The notes beneath the pieces are model-generated. The model saw nothing but the letters and a program-made list of their open reading frames with translations. It made no database searches and was not told where the DNA came from. From positions 1 to 14,671 of the forward strand of contig CAIVDX010000664.1 in the NCBI GenBank assembly GCA_903904805.1: a DNA stretch of 14,671 bases. The letters run 5' to 3'. The translations under genes and the position numbers were made by a program. Shown here one piece after another: positions 1 through 6,366 of this stretch. Numbering within the stretch: position 1 is the first letter of the stretch; every line of letters starts with the position of its first letter. This DNA comes from an uncultured Rhodospirillales bacterium. Lineage in GTDB: Bacteria; Pseudomonadota; Alphaproteobacteria; Acetobacterales; Acetobacteraceae.

Positions 1-120
1 CAAAGAAGGAAACTTTCTAAGACGCGTTCGAAATGCCTCCCCAATCGGACTCATACACAAAGCAACATGCAAGTTCTCTCGACATCGATCAATAAAAAAG
101 GCAAACATCGATGATTTCGT
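1..120 (-). CDS. Eukaryotic dynein heavy chain fragment (AAA4 region), partial, probably chimeric
   Basis: Read on the minus strand, this stretch is open without a stop from position 180 to the left edge (60 codons). It contains FFIDRCRENLHVALC (about 99-55) followed directly by MSPIGEAFRTRLRKFPSL (about 54-1). These are the conserved words near the end of the AAA4 module of axonemal dynein heavy chains, just before the region that usually continues VNCCTIDWF and leads to the microtubule-binding stalk. The protein continues beyond the left edge. Upstream (positions 121-180) the frame stays open but is not recognisable as dynein, so the true boundary, or an intron edge, lies somewhere between about 105 and 200. 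By eye count GC is about 45% in 1-60, 38% in 61-120, 57% in 121-180 and 68% in 181-240. Bacteria lack dynein, so this is best read as foreign eukaryotic sequence joined to a bacterial contig. It is not a functional gene here. Confidence 0.82.
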
Positions 121-199
121 CTTCCACAGCTGTCGCCATAGTGCGGCAAGTGAATTAGCTATGTCTGGCGCGAGCCTTGCCGAGATCAGCTGAGCCAAT

Positions 200-230
200 G
201 TCCGGCCGCGCCCGTATGGCGCGGCCGGAC
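200..230. terminator. Perfect 12-bp stem hairpin downstream of the NIPSNAP gene
   Basis: GTCCGGCCGCGC (200-211) is the exact reverse complement of GCGCGGCCGGAC (219-230), leaving a 7-base loop. It begins 7 bases past the stop of the minus-strand NIPSNAP gene (237). Position and strength suit a transcription-stopping or 3'-end stabilising hairpin for that gene. There is no T-run after it on the minus strand, so it is not a classical intrinsic terminator. It is also the first clearly GC-rich, bacterial-looking element to the right of the dynein-like edge. Confidence 0.5.
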
Positions 231-236
231 AGGATC

Positions 237-551
237 TCACTTGATCGGCGAGAACGGCGCGCCCATCAGGATCTTGTTTTCCTGGGTGATGACCATCGAC
301 AGCATCTTCGCCACGCACGCCATCCAGGCATCGCTCTTGGCGAGCTCCGCACGGCGACGGGTGCGTTCGGCGAAATCCTCGTAGCCCCACATATGCACGA
401 TCTGGTTCAGCGGGCCGACCTCGGTGTGGAAATAGCCAATCAGGTTGCCGAGAATCTTGGTCTGCACTGCCAGCCCCTCGGCCTCGTAGATGCGGTAATA
501 TTCGGGCACCTTGCCCGGATGCAGCTGGTATGTGCGCATTTCGATGATCAT
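237..551 (-). CDS. NIPSNAP family protein
   Basis: This 104-residue protein belongs to the NIPSNAP family, a ferredoxin-like (dimeric alpha-beta barrel) fold of about 100 residues whose bacterial members have no settled function. The family signature is visible as the opening MIIEMRTYQLHPGKVPEY, then GYFHTEVGPLNQIVHMWGY in the middle, and an R-rich helix (ERTRRRAELAKSDAW). No signal peptide or membrane segment is present, so it should be cytoplasmic. The ATG at 551 is supported by a strong Shine-Dalgarno (AAGGGGGAA, complement of 556-564) four bases upstream. It is transcribed divergently from the neighbouring dehydrogenase with a 71-base gap, and such proteins often sit beside catabolic enzymes. 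A hairpin at 200-230 follows the stop. The family call is firm; the role is unknown. Confidence 0.9.
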   Translation of the reverse strand: MIIEMRTYQLHPGKVPEYYRIYEAEGLAVQTKILGNLIGYFHTEVGPLNQIVHMWGYEDFAERTRRRAELAKSDAWMACVAKMLSMVITQENKILMGAPFSPIK

Positions 552-622
552 CGCGTTCCCCCTTGTGTGTGCGGCGATGGCGCAGTGTAGGCGGTGAACC
601 CGATGGGTCGAAAGGGGCCGAT

Positions 623-1786
623 ATGAATGAGCAAGCGCCGGTGCGGCTGGGCATCGCGGGGCTGGGCATGGCCGGCGCCGTGATGGTGCATGCCGCGCGC
701 GCGCATCCCGACATCGCGCTCATCGCCGCCGCCGACCCGCAACCCGCCCCGCGCGCCGCCTTCACCGCCGACACCGGGCTGCCGGCGTATGCCGACCTCG
801 CCGCCTTGTGCGACGACCCCAAGATCGAAGCGATCTACATCGCCACTCCGCACCAGTTCCACCGCTCCCATGTCGCCATGGCCGCCGCCGCGGGCAAACA
901 TATCATTGTCGAGAAACCCATCGCGCTCACCATGGGGGATGCCGATGCCATCATCCGCATGGCCGACGATGCCGACATCACCCTGATCGTCGGCCACACC
1001 CATGGGTTCGATCCCGGCGTGCGGTTGATGCGCCGGCTGATCGCCTCGGGCGCGCACGGTCGTCTCGGGCTGATCGCGCAATGGAACTACACCAGCTACC
1101 TCTATCGCCCGCGTCGGCCGGAGGAGTTGGACACAGCGCTCGGCGGCGGCATCGTGTTCAACCAGATGCCGCACCAGATCGATATCGCCCGAGTTCTCGC
1201 CGGCAGCCGCGCGCGCTCGGTGCGCGCCCATCTCGCCGCCCTCAATCCGTCGCGCCCGACCGAGGCGCTGGGCAGTGCCATGATCTTTTTCGAGGGCGGC
1301 GTGGCGGCGACGCTCACCTATAGCGGCCATGACCAGTTCGATGCCGACGAGTTTCATGGCTGGGTCGCCGAATCCGGCGCGACGAAATCCCCCTCCCATG
1401 GTGCTGCCCGCCGCGCGCTGGCCTCGGTTGCCTCGGAAGCCGCTGCCCGCACCGAACGCTTTGCCTATGGTGCGGCCGCCAATCCGCCACGCGCCCATCT
1501 GCCCCATTTCGGCGTTCTGCTGGCCACCTGCGCCGGCGCCGATCTGCGCGCCAGCCCGGATGGCGTGACCGTCTACGGCCAGGCTGGGATCACCGAATAC
1601 GCCGCCGAACGGCGTCCGGGCGTGCCGGGTCGCGCTGAGGTTCTGGATGATCTGGTCGCCGCGCTGCGCCGCGACGTGACACCGCTGCACGACGCGCGCT
1701 GGGGGGCCGCCACATTGGACATCGCGCTGGCGATGCTGACCTCCGCGAGGGAGGGCAGGGAGGTCAACCTTGCTGGCTCTGCTTGA
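623..1786 (+). CDS. Gfo/Idh/MocA family oxidoreductase, phthalate cis-dihydrodiol dehydrogenase-like
   Basis: A 387-residue NAD(P)-dependent oxidoreductase. The N-terminal Rossmann fold shows LGIAGLGMAG (residues 9-18, GxGxxG) and the family motif EKPIALT with the expected lysine at residue 98. The C-terminal half has GHTHGFDPGVR, then NYTSYLYRPRRPEELD and GGGIVFNQMPHQIDIARVL. The YRPRRPEELD stretch and the following Gly-rich segment resemble enzymes annotated as phthalate 4,5-cis-dihydrodiol dehydrogenase (Pht4-like), which oxidise a ring dihydrodiol. No dioxygenase or decarboxylase of that pathway is in the window, so the substrate is open. I chose the ATG at 623, with AAAGGGG at 611-617 five bases before it; an upstream in-frame ATG at 563 would add 20 unconserved residues and lie over the divergent promoter region. 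Its last 23 bases overlap the 3' end of the convergent gpt gene. Confidence 0.88.
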   Translation: MNEQAPVRLGIAGLGMAGAVMVHAARAHPDIALIAAADPQPAPRAAFTADTGLPAYADLAALCDDPKIEAIYIATPHQFHRSHVAMAAAAGKHIIVEKPIALTMGDADAIIRMADDADITLIVGHTHGFDPGVRLMRRLIASGAHGRLGLIAQWNYTSYLYRPRRPEELDTALGGGIVFNQMPHQIDIARVLAGSRARSVRAHLAALNPSRPTEALGSAMIFFEGGVAATLTYSGHDQFDADEFHGWVAESGATKSPSHGAARRALASVASEAAARTERFAYGAAANPPRAHLPHFGVLLATCAGADLRASPDGVTVYGQAGITEYAAERRPGVPGRAEVLDDLVAALRRDVTPLHDARWGAATLDIALAMLTSAREGREVNLAGSA

Positions 1787-2252
1787 CCAGGGGCGGAATA
1801 AACTGGGGGGCCGTGTCCCAAGGGAATAGAATCCAGGTGTCCTGCGGCACGTCGAGCACATAGGTGTCGGCGATTCCCGCACCCGCGGGCTTCGCATAGA
1901 GGCACGCGAAATAGGCGTTCGGCAGGATCTTGCGCACCAGCTTCGCGGTTGTGCCGGTGTCCACCAGATCGTCGATGATCAGATAATTGCTGCCATCGCC
2001 GGCAGCGGTCGGCGGCTTCAGCACGACCGGCTCACCCAGGCTTTCCTCGTCATAGGCGGCGACAGACACGCTCTCGATCAAGCGGCACCCGATCTCGCGC
2101 GCGACGATCGCTGCTGGGATCAGACCGCCGCGGGTGACGGCGACGATGCCGGCCCACGGGGTGCCGCGCTCTGTCGACAAACGCATCAGCGTTTCGGACA
2201 GGGTGCGGCCGTCGCGGTGGAGTTGGTCCCAGGTGACGGTCATGTAGTGCAT
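1764..2252 (-). CDS. gpt: Xanthine phosphoribosyltransferase
   Basis: A 162-residue purine salvage enzyme that joins xanthine or guanine to PRPP to give XMP or GMP. It aligns from end to end with E. coli Gpt (about 152 residues): VTWDQL near the start, VAVTRGGLIPAA (residues 38-48), the PRPP-binding motif LIIDDLVDTGTT (91-102), LYAKPAG (118-124) and the substrate loop PQDTWILFPWD (136-146). The enzyme is expected to be cytoplasmic or loosely membrane associated. Two in-frame ATGs lie close together (2252 and 2243) with no clear Shine-Dalgarno before either; I use the outer one. The gene stands alone, divergent from the gamma-glutamyltransferase across 102 bases that hold a strong hairpin. Its 3' end overlaps the Gfo/Idh/MocA gene by 23 bases. 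Confidence 0.93.
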   Translation of the reverse strand: MHYMTVTWDQLHRDGRTLSETLMRLSTERGTPWAGIVAVTRGGLIPAAIVAREIGCRLIESVSVAAYDEESLGEPVVLKPPTAAGDGSNYLIIDDLVDTGTTAKLVRKILPNAYFACLYAKPAGAGIADTYVLDVPQDTWILFPWDTAPQFIPPLVKQSQQG

Positions 2253-2302
2253 CGGACGGACATGACATTTGGGGGGCGCGTTGCCAAGGGGGAAGGGCTT
2301 AC

Positions 2303-2333
2303 GGTAGGCCAGGGGCAGAGCCCCTGGCCTACC
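2303..2333. repeat. Perfect 14-bp stem hairpin in divergent intergenic region
   Basis: GGTAGGCCAGGGGC (2303-2316) pairs perfectly with GCCCCTGGCCTACC (2320-2333) around the loop AGA. It sits between the starts of gpt (-, 2252) and the gamma-glutamyltransferase (+, 2355), so it is 5' of both genes and cannot be an ordinary terminator for either. It may be a copy of a dispersed REP-like palindrome, or a 5'-UTR structure that affects the downstream start at 2355, only 21 bases away. No second copy was noticed in this window. Confidence 0.7.
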
Positions 2334-2354
2334 CGAACCCTTAGCGAGGCCCCC

Positions 2355-3971
2355 ATGATCGCCTACCCGCGCCACCGAGACCTGCACTTCCCCGGCCGCA
2401 GCCCGGCCCTCGCCTCCAACGGCATGGCCGCCACCTCGATGCCCGAGGCGACCCTCGCGGCGCTCGATGTGCTGCGCGGGGGCGGCAACGCGGTCGACGC
2501 GGCGGTGGCCGCCGCCGCAGTTCTGGCGGTGATCGAGCCCCAATCGACCGGCATCGGCGGCGATCTGTTCTGCCTCTATACCCCCGCCGCCACCGGCAAG
2601 GTGGTCGCACTGAACGCCTCGGGCCGTGCCCCCGCTGCCGCCGACATCGGCTGGTACGAGGCGCAAGGTATCACCACGCCCGATCCGGAATCGGCGCATA
2701 GCGTCACTGTCCCTGGCGGTGTGGCGGGCTGGGAGAAATTGCTGGCCGCCCATGGAACCAAGGGCCTCGATGAATTGCTGCGCCCGGCAATCGGATTTGC
2801 CGAGAATGGCTTTCGCGTGCAGCAGCGCGCCGCGGTGGACTGGGTGAACCACCAGGAGCGCCTGCGCAAACAGGGCGCCACCCACTACCTGCCCAATGAC
2901 AAACCGCTGTCGATGGGCGATCTGTTCGCCCATCCCGCGCTTGCCGAGACGCTGAAGAAAATCGCCAAACATGGTGCGCGCGCCTTCTATGAGAGCGAGG
3001 TGGCCGCTGACATGGTTGCCATATTGCGCGCGCGCGGCGGTCTGCACACCGAGGCGGATTTCGCCGAGGGCATCAACGCGCCGATCTTTGTTGACCCGAT
3101 CAGCAGGAAATGGCGCGGCCACGAGGTGTTCCAATGCCCGCCGAACGGCTCCGGCCTGCTGGTGCTGATGATCCTCGGCATATTGGAGGGCTTCACACCC
3201 GCTGATGACGGCCCGCTGGGCGTCACGCGCCTGCATCGCCATCTTGAGGCCGCGCGCTTCGGTTTCCGCGATCGCGATGCCTTCGTCGCCGATCCCGCGC
3301 ACGCCGAGGTCGATGTGAAAAAACTGCTGTCGGACGAGTATCTTGGCAAGATACGCGCGCTGATCGGCGACGATCGCATGATCCAGAATCTGCCCGCGGC
3401 CGGCGAGGCGGTGCTGCCCGATCACCGCGACACGGTTTATCTCGCCGTGGTCGATCGTGACGGCAATGCCTGTAGCTTCATCAACTCGATCTTCGATTTC
3501 TTCGGCTCTGGCATTCACGCGGCGAAATCCGGCGTGTTGCTGCATAACCGCGGTTTCAGCTTCAAGTTGGAGCGCGGTCATCCCAACTGCATCGCGCCGA
3601 ACAAGCGCCCGATGCACACCATCCTGCCGGGCATGCTGATGAAGGATGGTCGTGCGCAGATGGCGTATGGCGTGATGGGCGGGCATTTTCAGCCGATGGG
3701 CCAGAGCCTGCTGCTGTCGAACATGATCGAGTACGGCCTCGATGTTCAGGCCGCGCTGGATCTGGCGCGGGTGCTGCCGCGCAATGGCGAGATGCAATAT
3801 GAACGCGGTGTGCCGGCCGATGTCGTCGCGGGTCTGGCGAAGCTTGGCCACAACGTTGCACCGATCCCGATGCCGCATGGCGGAGGCCAGGCGATCTGGA
3901 TCGATCATGCGCGCGGCGTGCTGATCGGTGGCTCGGATCCGCGCAAGGACGGCATCGCGCTCGGCTATTGA
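2355..3971 (+). CDS. Gamma-glutamyltransferase family protein (YwrD-type Ntn hydrolase)
   Basis: A 538-residue member of the gamma-glutamyltranspeptidase family, made as one chain that cleaves itself before a catalytic threonine. The N-terminal signature is clear: ALASNGMAATSMPEATLAAL, GGNAVDAAVAAAA and EPQSTGIGGDLF. LNASGRAP holds the substrate-type arginine (Arg91). The cleavage and nucleophile site is DTVYLAVVDRDGN, with Thr360 aligning to E. coli GGT Thr391. The Gly pair at 442-443 (VMGGHFQ) matches the oxyanion-hole glycines. The usual Ser-Ser pair is replaced by His421-Thr422 in PNKRPMHTILPGM, as in the YwrD-like branch. There is no signal peptide, unlike periplasmic GGT, so it is probably cytoplasmic and its substrate is uncertain. 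The ATG at 2355 has GCGAGG at 2344-2349. It is followed by a GMC oxidoreductase within 2 bases or overlapping, indicating one operon. Confidence 0.9.
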   Translation: MIAYPRHRDLHFPGRSPALASNGMAATSMPEATLAALDVLRGGGNAVDAAVAAAAVLAVIEPQSTGIGGDLFCLYTPAATGKVVALNASGRAPAAADIGWYEAQGITTPDPESAHSVTVPGGVAGWEKLLAAHGTKGLDELLRPAIGFAENGFRVQQRAAVDWVNHQERLRKQGATHYLPNDKPLSMGDLFAHPALAETLKKIAKHGARAFYESEVAADMVAILRARGGLHTEADFAEGINAPIFVDPISRKWRGHEVFQCPPNGSGLLVLMILGILEGFTPADDGPLGVTRLHRHLEAARFGFRDRDAFVADPAHAEVDVKKLLSDEYLGKIRALIGDDRMIQNLPAAGEAVLPDHRDTVYLAVVDRDGNACSFINSIFDFFGSGIHAAKSGVLLHNRGFSFKLERGHPNCIAPNKRPMHTILPGMLMKDGRAQMAYGVMGGHFQPMGQSLLLSNMIEYGLDVQAALDLARVLPRNGEMQYERGVPADVVAGLAKLGHNVAPIPMPHGGGQAIWIDHARGVLIGGSDPRKDGIALGY

Positions 3972-3972
3972 T

Positions 3973-5583
3973 GTGGAAGCCTTCGACGTCGTTGTCGTCG
4001 GCGCCGGCTCGGCCGGCTGCGTGGTGGCCAATCGGCTTTCTGCCGATCCCACCATGCGCGTCTGTCTGATCGAGGCCGGCAGCGACGACCAGGCATGGCC
4101 GACGCGCTGGAAGACGAACACCCCTGTCGGCAATCCCACTTTGTTGAACAGCGAGAAGTTCAACTGGGGCCATGCCTACGCGCCTGAACCGCGCACCGGC
4201 AACCGCGCCATTCCCGCACCGCGCGGCCGTATGTTGGGTGGTTCATCGTCGGTGAACGGGATGATCTATATCCGCGGCACCCCGAGCGACTACGATGCGT
4301 GGGAGGCAGCGGGCAATCCGGGCTGGGCCTGGCGCGACGTGCTGCCGGCCTTTCGCACGCACGAGAATCACGAGGCTGGCGCAGACGAATTTCACGCCCA
4401 GGGTGGCGAGCTGAATGTCGCCAGGCTGCGCCAGGTGCATCCCGCCAGCCACGCCTTCGTCGATGCGGCAGCCACGTTGCAGCTGCGCCGCAATGATGAT
4501 TTCAACGGAGCCTCGCTCGATGGCTTCGGGCCCTATGAGGTGACGCAGAAGAACGGCCAGCGCTGGTCGTCTGCGCGCGCCTTCCTGCATCCGGTGCGCG
4601 GTCGGCAGAATCTGACCATCCTGACAGGATGTTTGACACGGCGGCTGGTCATCGCGGCCGGCCGTGTCACCGGGGTGGAGATCGCGCGGGCCGGGCAGAT
4701 CGAGATCGTGCGGTGTCGCGGCGAAGTGGTGCTGTCGGCGGGAGCGATCGGCACGCCGCAGATTCTGTTGCTTTCCGGCATCGGGCCTGCCGATCATCTG
4801 CGCGGGCAGGGCATCGATGTCGCGGTCGATCTGCCCGGCGTGGGGCGCAATCTGCAGGACCATGTCGGCGTGCCGGTCTCGGTGCTCGATCCCACCGGCA
4901 CCGCCTACGCGCTCGCCCCACGCTTCGCGCCGCGCCTGGCGTGGGAGGGTGTGCGCTATCTCCTGACCCGCAAAGGCCTGTTCGCCTCCAATGTGGTCGA
5001 GGCCGGTGGCTTCGTGCGCACCCGGGCCGACCTGCCGGCGCCTGATATCCAATATGTCTTCATGGCCGCGCTGAAGGAGCATAGCCGCGCGATCCCCTCG
5101 CGGCCAGGCTATCTGATCACCGCCACGCTGCTGCGCCCGCTCAGCCGCGGCTGGTTGGCGCTCGCCTCGCCCGATCCGGCCGAGAAGCCGCTGATGGTCG
5201 GCAATTTCCTTGATGAACCGCAGGACGTTGTCACCCTCGTCGATGGCGTGAAGCTGCTGCGCCGGATCGTCCGCGCCGGCCCGTTCGCCCGCTACGCCGG
5301 CGCCGAATTGCTGCCAGGTGAGGCGATCATCTCCGACGCGGACCTCGCGGCCTTCGTCCGCCGCGCGGTTACCACCATCTATCATCCGGTGGGCACCGCG
5401 AAGATGGGGCCGTCATCAGACCCGTTGGCGGTGGTGGACCATCTTCTGCGGGTGCGCGGCGTGGCGGGCCTGCGGGTGGCGGATTGCGCGGTCATGCCCA
5501 GCATCGTCAGCGGCAACACCAATGCGCCGGCGATGATGATCGGCGAGCGCTGCGCTGCCTTTATGTTGAGTGACCGGCGTTAA
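3973..5583 (+). CDS. GMC family FAD-dependent oxidoreductase (choline/alcohol dehydrogenase-like)
   Basis: A 536-residue glucose-methanol-choline flavoprotein that oxidises an alcohol group. The FAD-binding Rossmann motif VVVVGAGSAG is at residues 6-15, followed by CLIEAGSDD. GMC signature 1 is GRMLGGSSSVNGMIYIRG and signature 2 is AGAIGTPQILLLSGIGP. The catalytic pair is His471 (YHPVGTAKMG) and Asn517 (SGNTNAPAMMIGE). There is no export signal. Relatives include BetA-like choline dehydrogenases and AlkJ-like alcohol dehydrogenases; the sequence does not decide the substrate. I chose the GTG at 3973, one base after the upstream stop, because the FAD motif starts right after it; another in-frame GTG at 3928 would add 15 residues and overlap the upstream gene. 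Neither has a strong Shine-Dalgarno, so coupling to the upstream gene is likely. Its TAA stop overlaps the stop of the convergent DUF4431-like gene. Confidence 0.9.
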   Translation: MEAFDVVVVGAGSAGCVVANRLSADPTMRVCLIEAGSDDQAWPTRWKTNTPVGNPTLLNSEKFNWGHAYAPEPRTGNRAIPAPRGRMLGGSSSVNGMIYIRGTPSDYDAWEAAGNPGWAWRDVLPAFRTHENHEAGADEFHAQGGELNVARLRQVHPASHAFVDAAATLQLRRNDDFNGASLDGFGPYEVTQKNGQRWSSARAFLHPVRGRQNLTILTGCLTRRLVIAAGRVTGVEIARAGQIEIVRCRGEVVLSAGAIGTPQILLLSGIGPADHLRGQGIDVAVDLPGVGRNLQDHVGVPVSVLDPTGTAYALAPRFAPRLAWEGVRYLLTRKGLFASNVVEAGGFVRTRADLPAPDIQYVFMAALKEHSRAIPSRPGYLITATLLRPLSRGWLALASPDPAEKPLMVGNFLDEPQDVVTLVDGVKLLRRIVRAGPFARYAGAELLPGEAIISDADLAAFVRRAVTTIYHPVGTAKMGPSSDPLAVVDHLLRVRGVAGLRVADCAVMPSIVSGNTNAPAMMIGERCAAFMLSDRR

Positions 5584-5990
5584 TCCACCTTATCCACGCC
5601 GCTATAGTCGAACAGCACATCGGTGATGCCACCCACCTCGCGAGGCACCAGCAGGCCGGACACGCGGACATGATCGCCGGTGTGCAATCCTTCGACCGGG
5701 GTGGCGCCGGTGATCATGTTGATGCTGCTCACCTTCTCGTGCGGCGGATCGCCGCGCAGCCCGCGCGGGAGGCAGATCGGCACGTCGAGATCGAGCAGCA
5801 CGAATTGTCGCAGCTGGTCCTCGTCCGGGTTTTCGCCATAGCCGGGTGGACCGTAGCCGACCACGATGCGGATCTTGCCCGGGATCGACACCTCCGCCGG
5901 CCGCCAGTTCAGGCAGTCCGCTGCCTGCACGGCGCCGACCGGCAGCACCGCCAGCAAGAGTGCGACGAGGACACGATGACGCCCTCTCAC
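5580..5990 (-). CDS. Small exported protein, DUF4431-like
   Basis: A 136-residue protein with a typical Sec signal peptide: MRGRHR, then the hydrophobic run VLVALLLAVLPVGAVQA, with probable cleavage after AQA/VQA-type residues before ADCLNW. The mature part contains GYGPPGYGENPDEDQ, then LLDLDVPICLP and GDHVRVSGLLVP, which match the pattern I recall for DUF4431 (a small beta-rich domain with a GPPNY-like motif and a 'LD.PI' strand). Two cysteines in the mature chain could form a disulfide. It should be periplasmic or exported; its function is unknown. The start is GTG at 5990, overlapping the TGA of the upstream RAM-domain gene as GTGA, so translation is probably coupled. The 3' end shares the palindrome TTAA with the stop of the GMC gene. 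Confidence 0.7.
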   Translation of the reverse strand: MRGRHRVLVALLLAVLPVGAVQAADCLNWRPAEVSIPGKIRIVVGYGPPGYGENPDEDQLRQFVLLDLDVPICLPRGLRGDPPHEKVSSINMITGATPVEGLHTGDHVRVSGLLVPREVGGITDVLFDYSGVDKVD

Positions 5991-6253
5991 CGGCGGGTGG
6001 GTCCGCGCTCGGCGCTGAAGGCGTTGAAGGTGATCAGCGTGTAGGTGTCGACCACGCCGGGCAGGGTCTGCACCCGGTCGGTGACGAACAGGCCGATATC
6101 GCGGTTCGGCTCCAGATAGAACTTCGCCAGCAGATCATATTGGCCGGAGGTGGAGTAGATCTCCGACAGCTCCTCGATTTCGTCCACCGCCTGCCGTGCC
6201 ACGCGATAGGCGGTTCCCATCGCGCATTTGATCTGGACATAGATGGCCCGCAT
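5987..6253 (-). CDS. Stand-alone Lrp/AsnC ligand-binding (RAM) domain protein
   Basis: An 88-residue protein made only of the Lrp/AsnC effector-binding domain (RAM, AsnC_trans_reg), an alpha-beta sandwich that oligomerises and binds amino acids between subunits. It opens MRAIYVQIKCAMGTAYRVA and shows the family core EIYSTSGQYDLLAKFY and a final strand VDTYTLITFNAF. There is no helix-turn-helix, so it cannot bind DNA by itself in the usual way; such single-domain proteins may sense ligands or modulate full-length Lrp-type regulators. I chose the ATG at 6253, preceded by GGGAG in the 5' region. An upstream in-frame ATG at 6337 would add 28 residues without family similarity. It is first in a two-gene unit with the DUF4431-like gene (GTGA overlap) and is divergent from phnN across 113 bases. 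Confidence 0.88.
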   Translation of the reverse strand: MRAIYVQIKCAMGTAYRVARQAVDEIEELSEIYSTSGQYDLLAKFYLEPNRDIGLFVTDRVQTLPGVVDTYTLITFNAFSAERGPTRR

Positions 6254-6366
6254 CGTGCTCGCTCCCGTTCCGCTGTGGACGAAGTTGTCTCCCGTTGTGC
6301 CGGCCTCGGCAAGGCCCATCGCAGGACGGAGTTGCACGCCGGTGCGCGTCCCGGCAGCATCCGCGC

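Noticed and set aside
177..590. A 137-codon plus-strand open frame at the left
   Set aside because: It is antisense to the NIPSNAP gene, which has a strong ribosome binding site and family motifs.
563..622. Upstream ATG for the Gfo/Idh/MocA gene
   Set aside because: It adds 20 unconserved residues over the divergent promoter region; the ATG at 623 has a better placed ribosome binding site and fits the Rossmann start.
548..1897. A 449-codon minus-strand open frame
   Set aside because: It is antisense to the Gfo/Idh/MocA dehydrogenase, low in complexity (Gly/Arg-rich) and has no family motifs.
1764..4163. A 799-codon minus-strand open frame across the gamma-glutamyltransferase gene
   Set aside because: Only its last 162 codons (Gpt) match a family. 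The rest is antisense to a well-supported gene, is rich in His, Arg and Gln, and is a by-product of high GC. It does not show a fused Gpt.
4243..5385. A 380-codon minus-strand open frame
   Set aside because: It is antisense to the GMC oxidoreductase, whose signatures and catalytic residues are intact; the antisense product has no recognisable domain.
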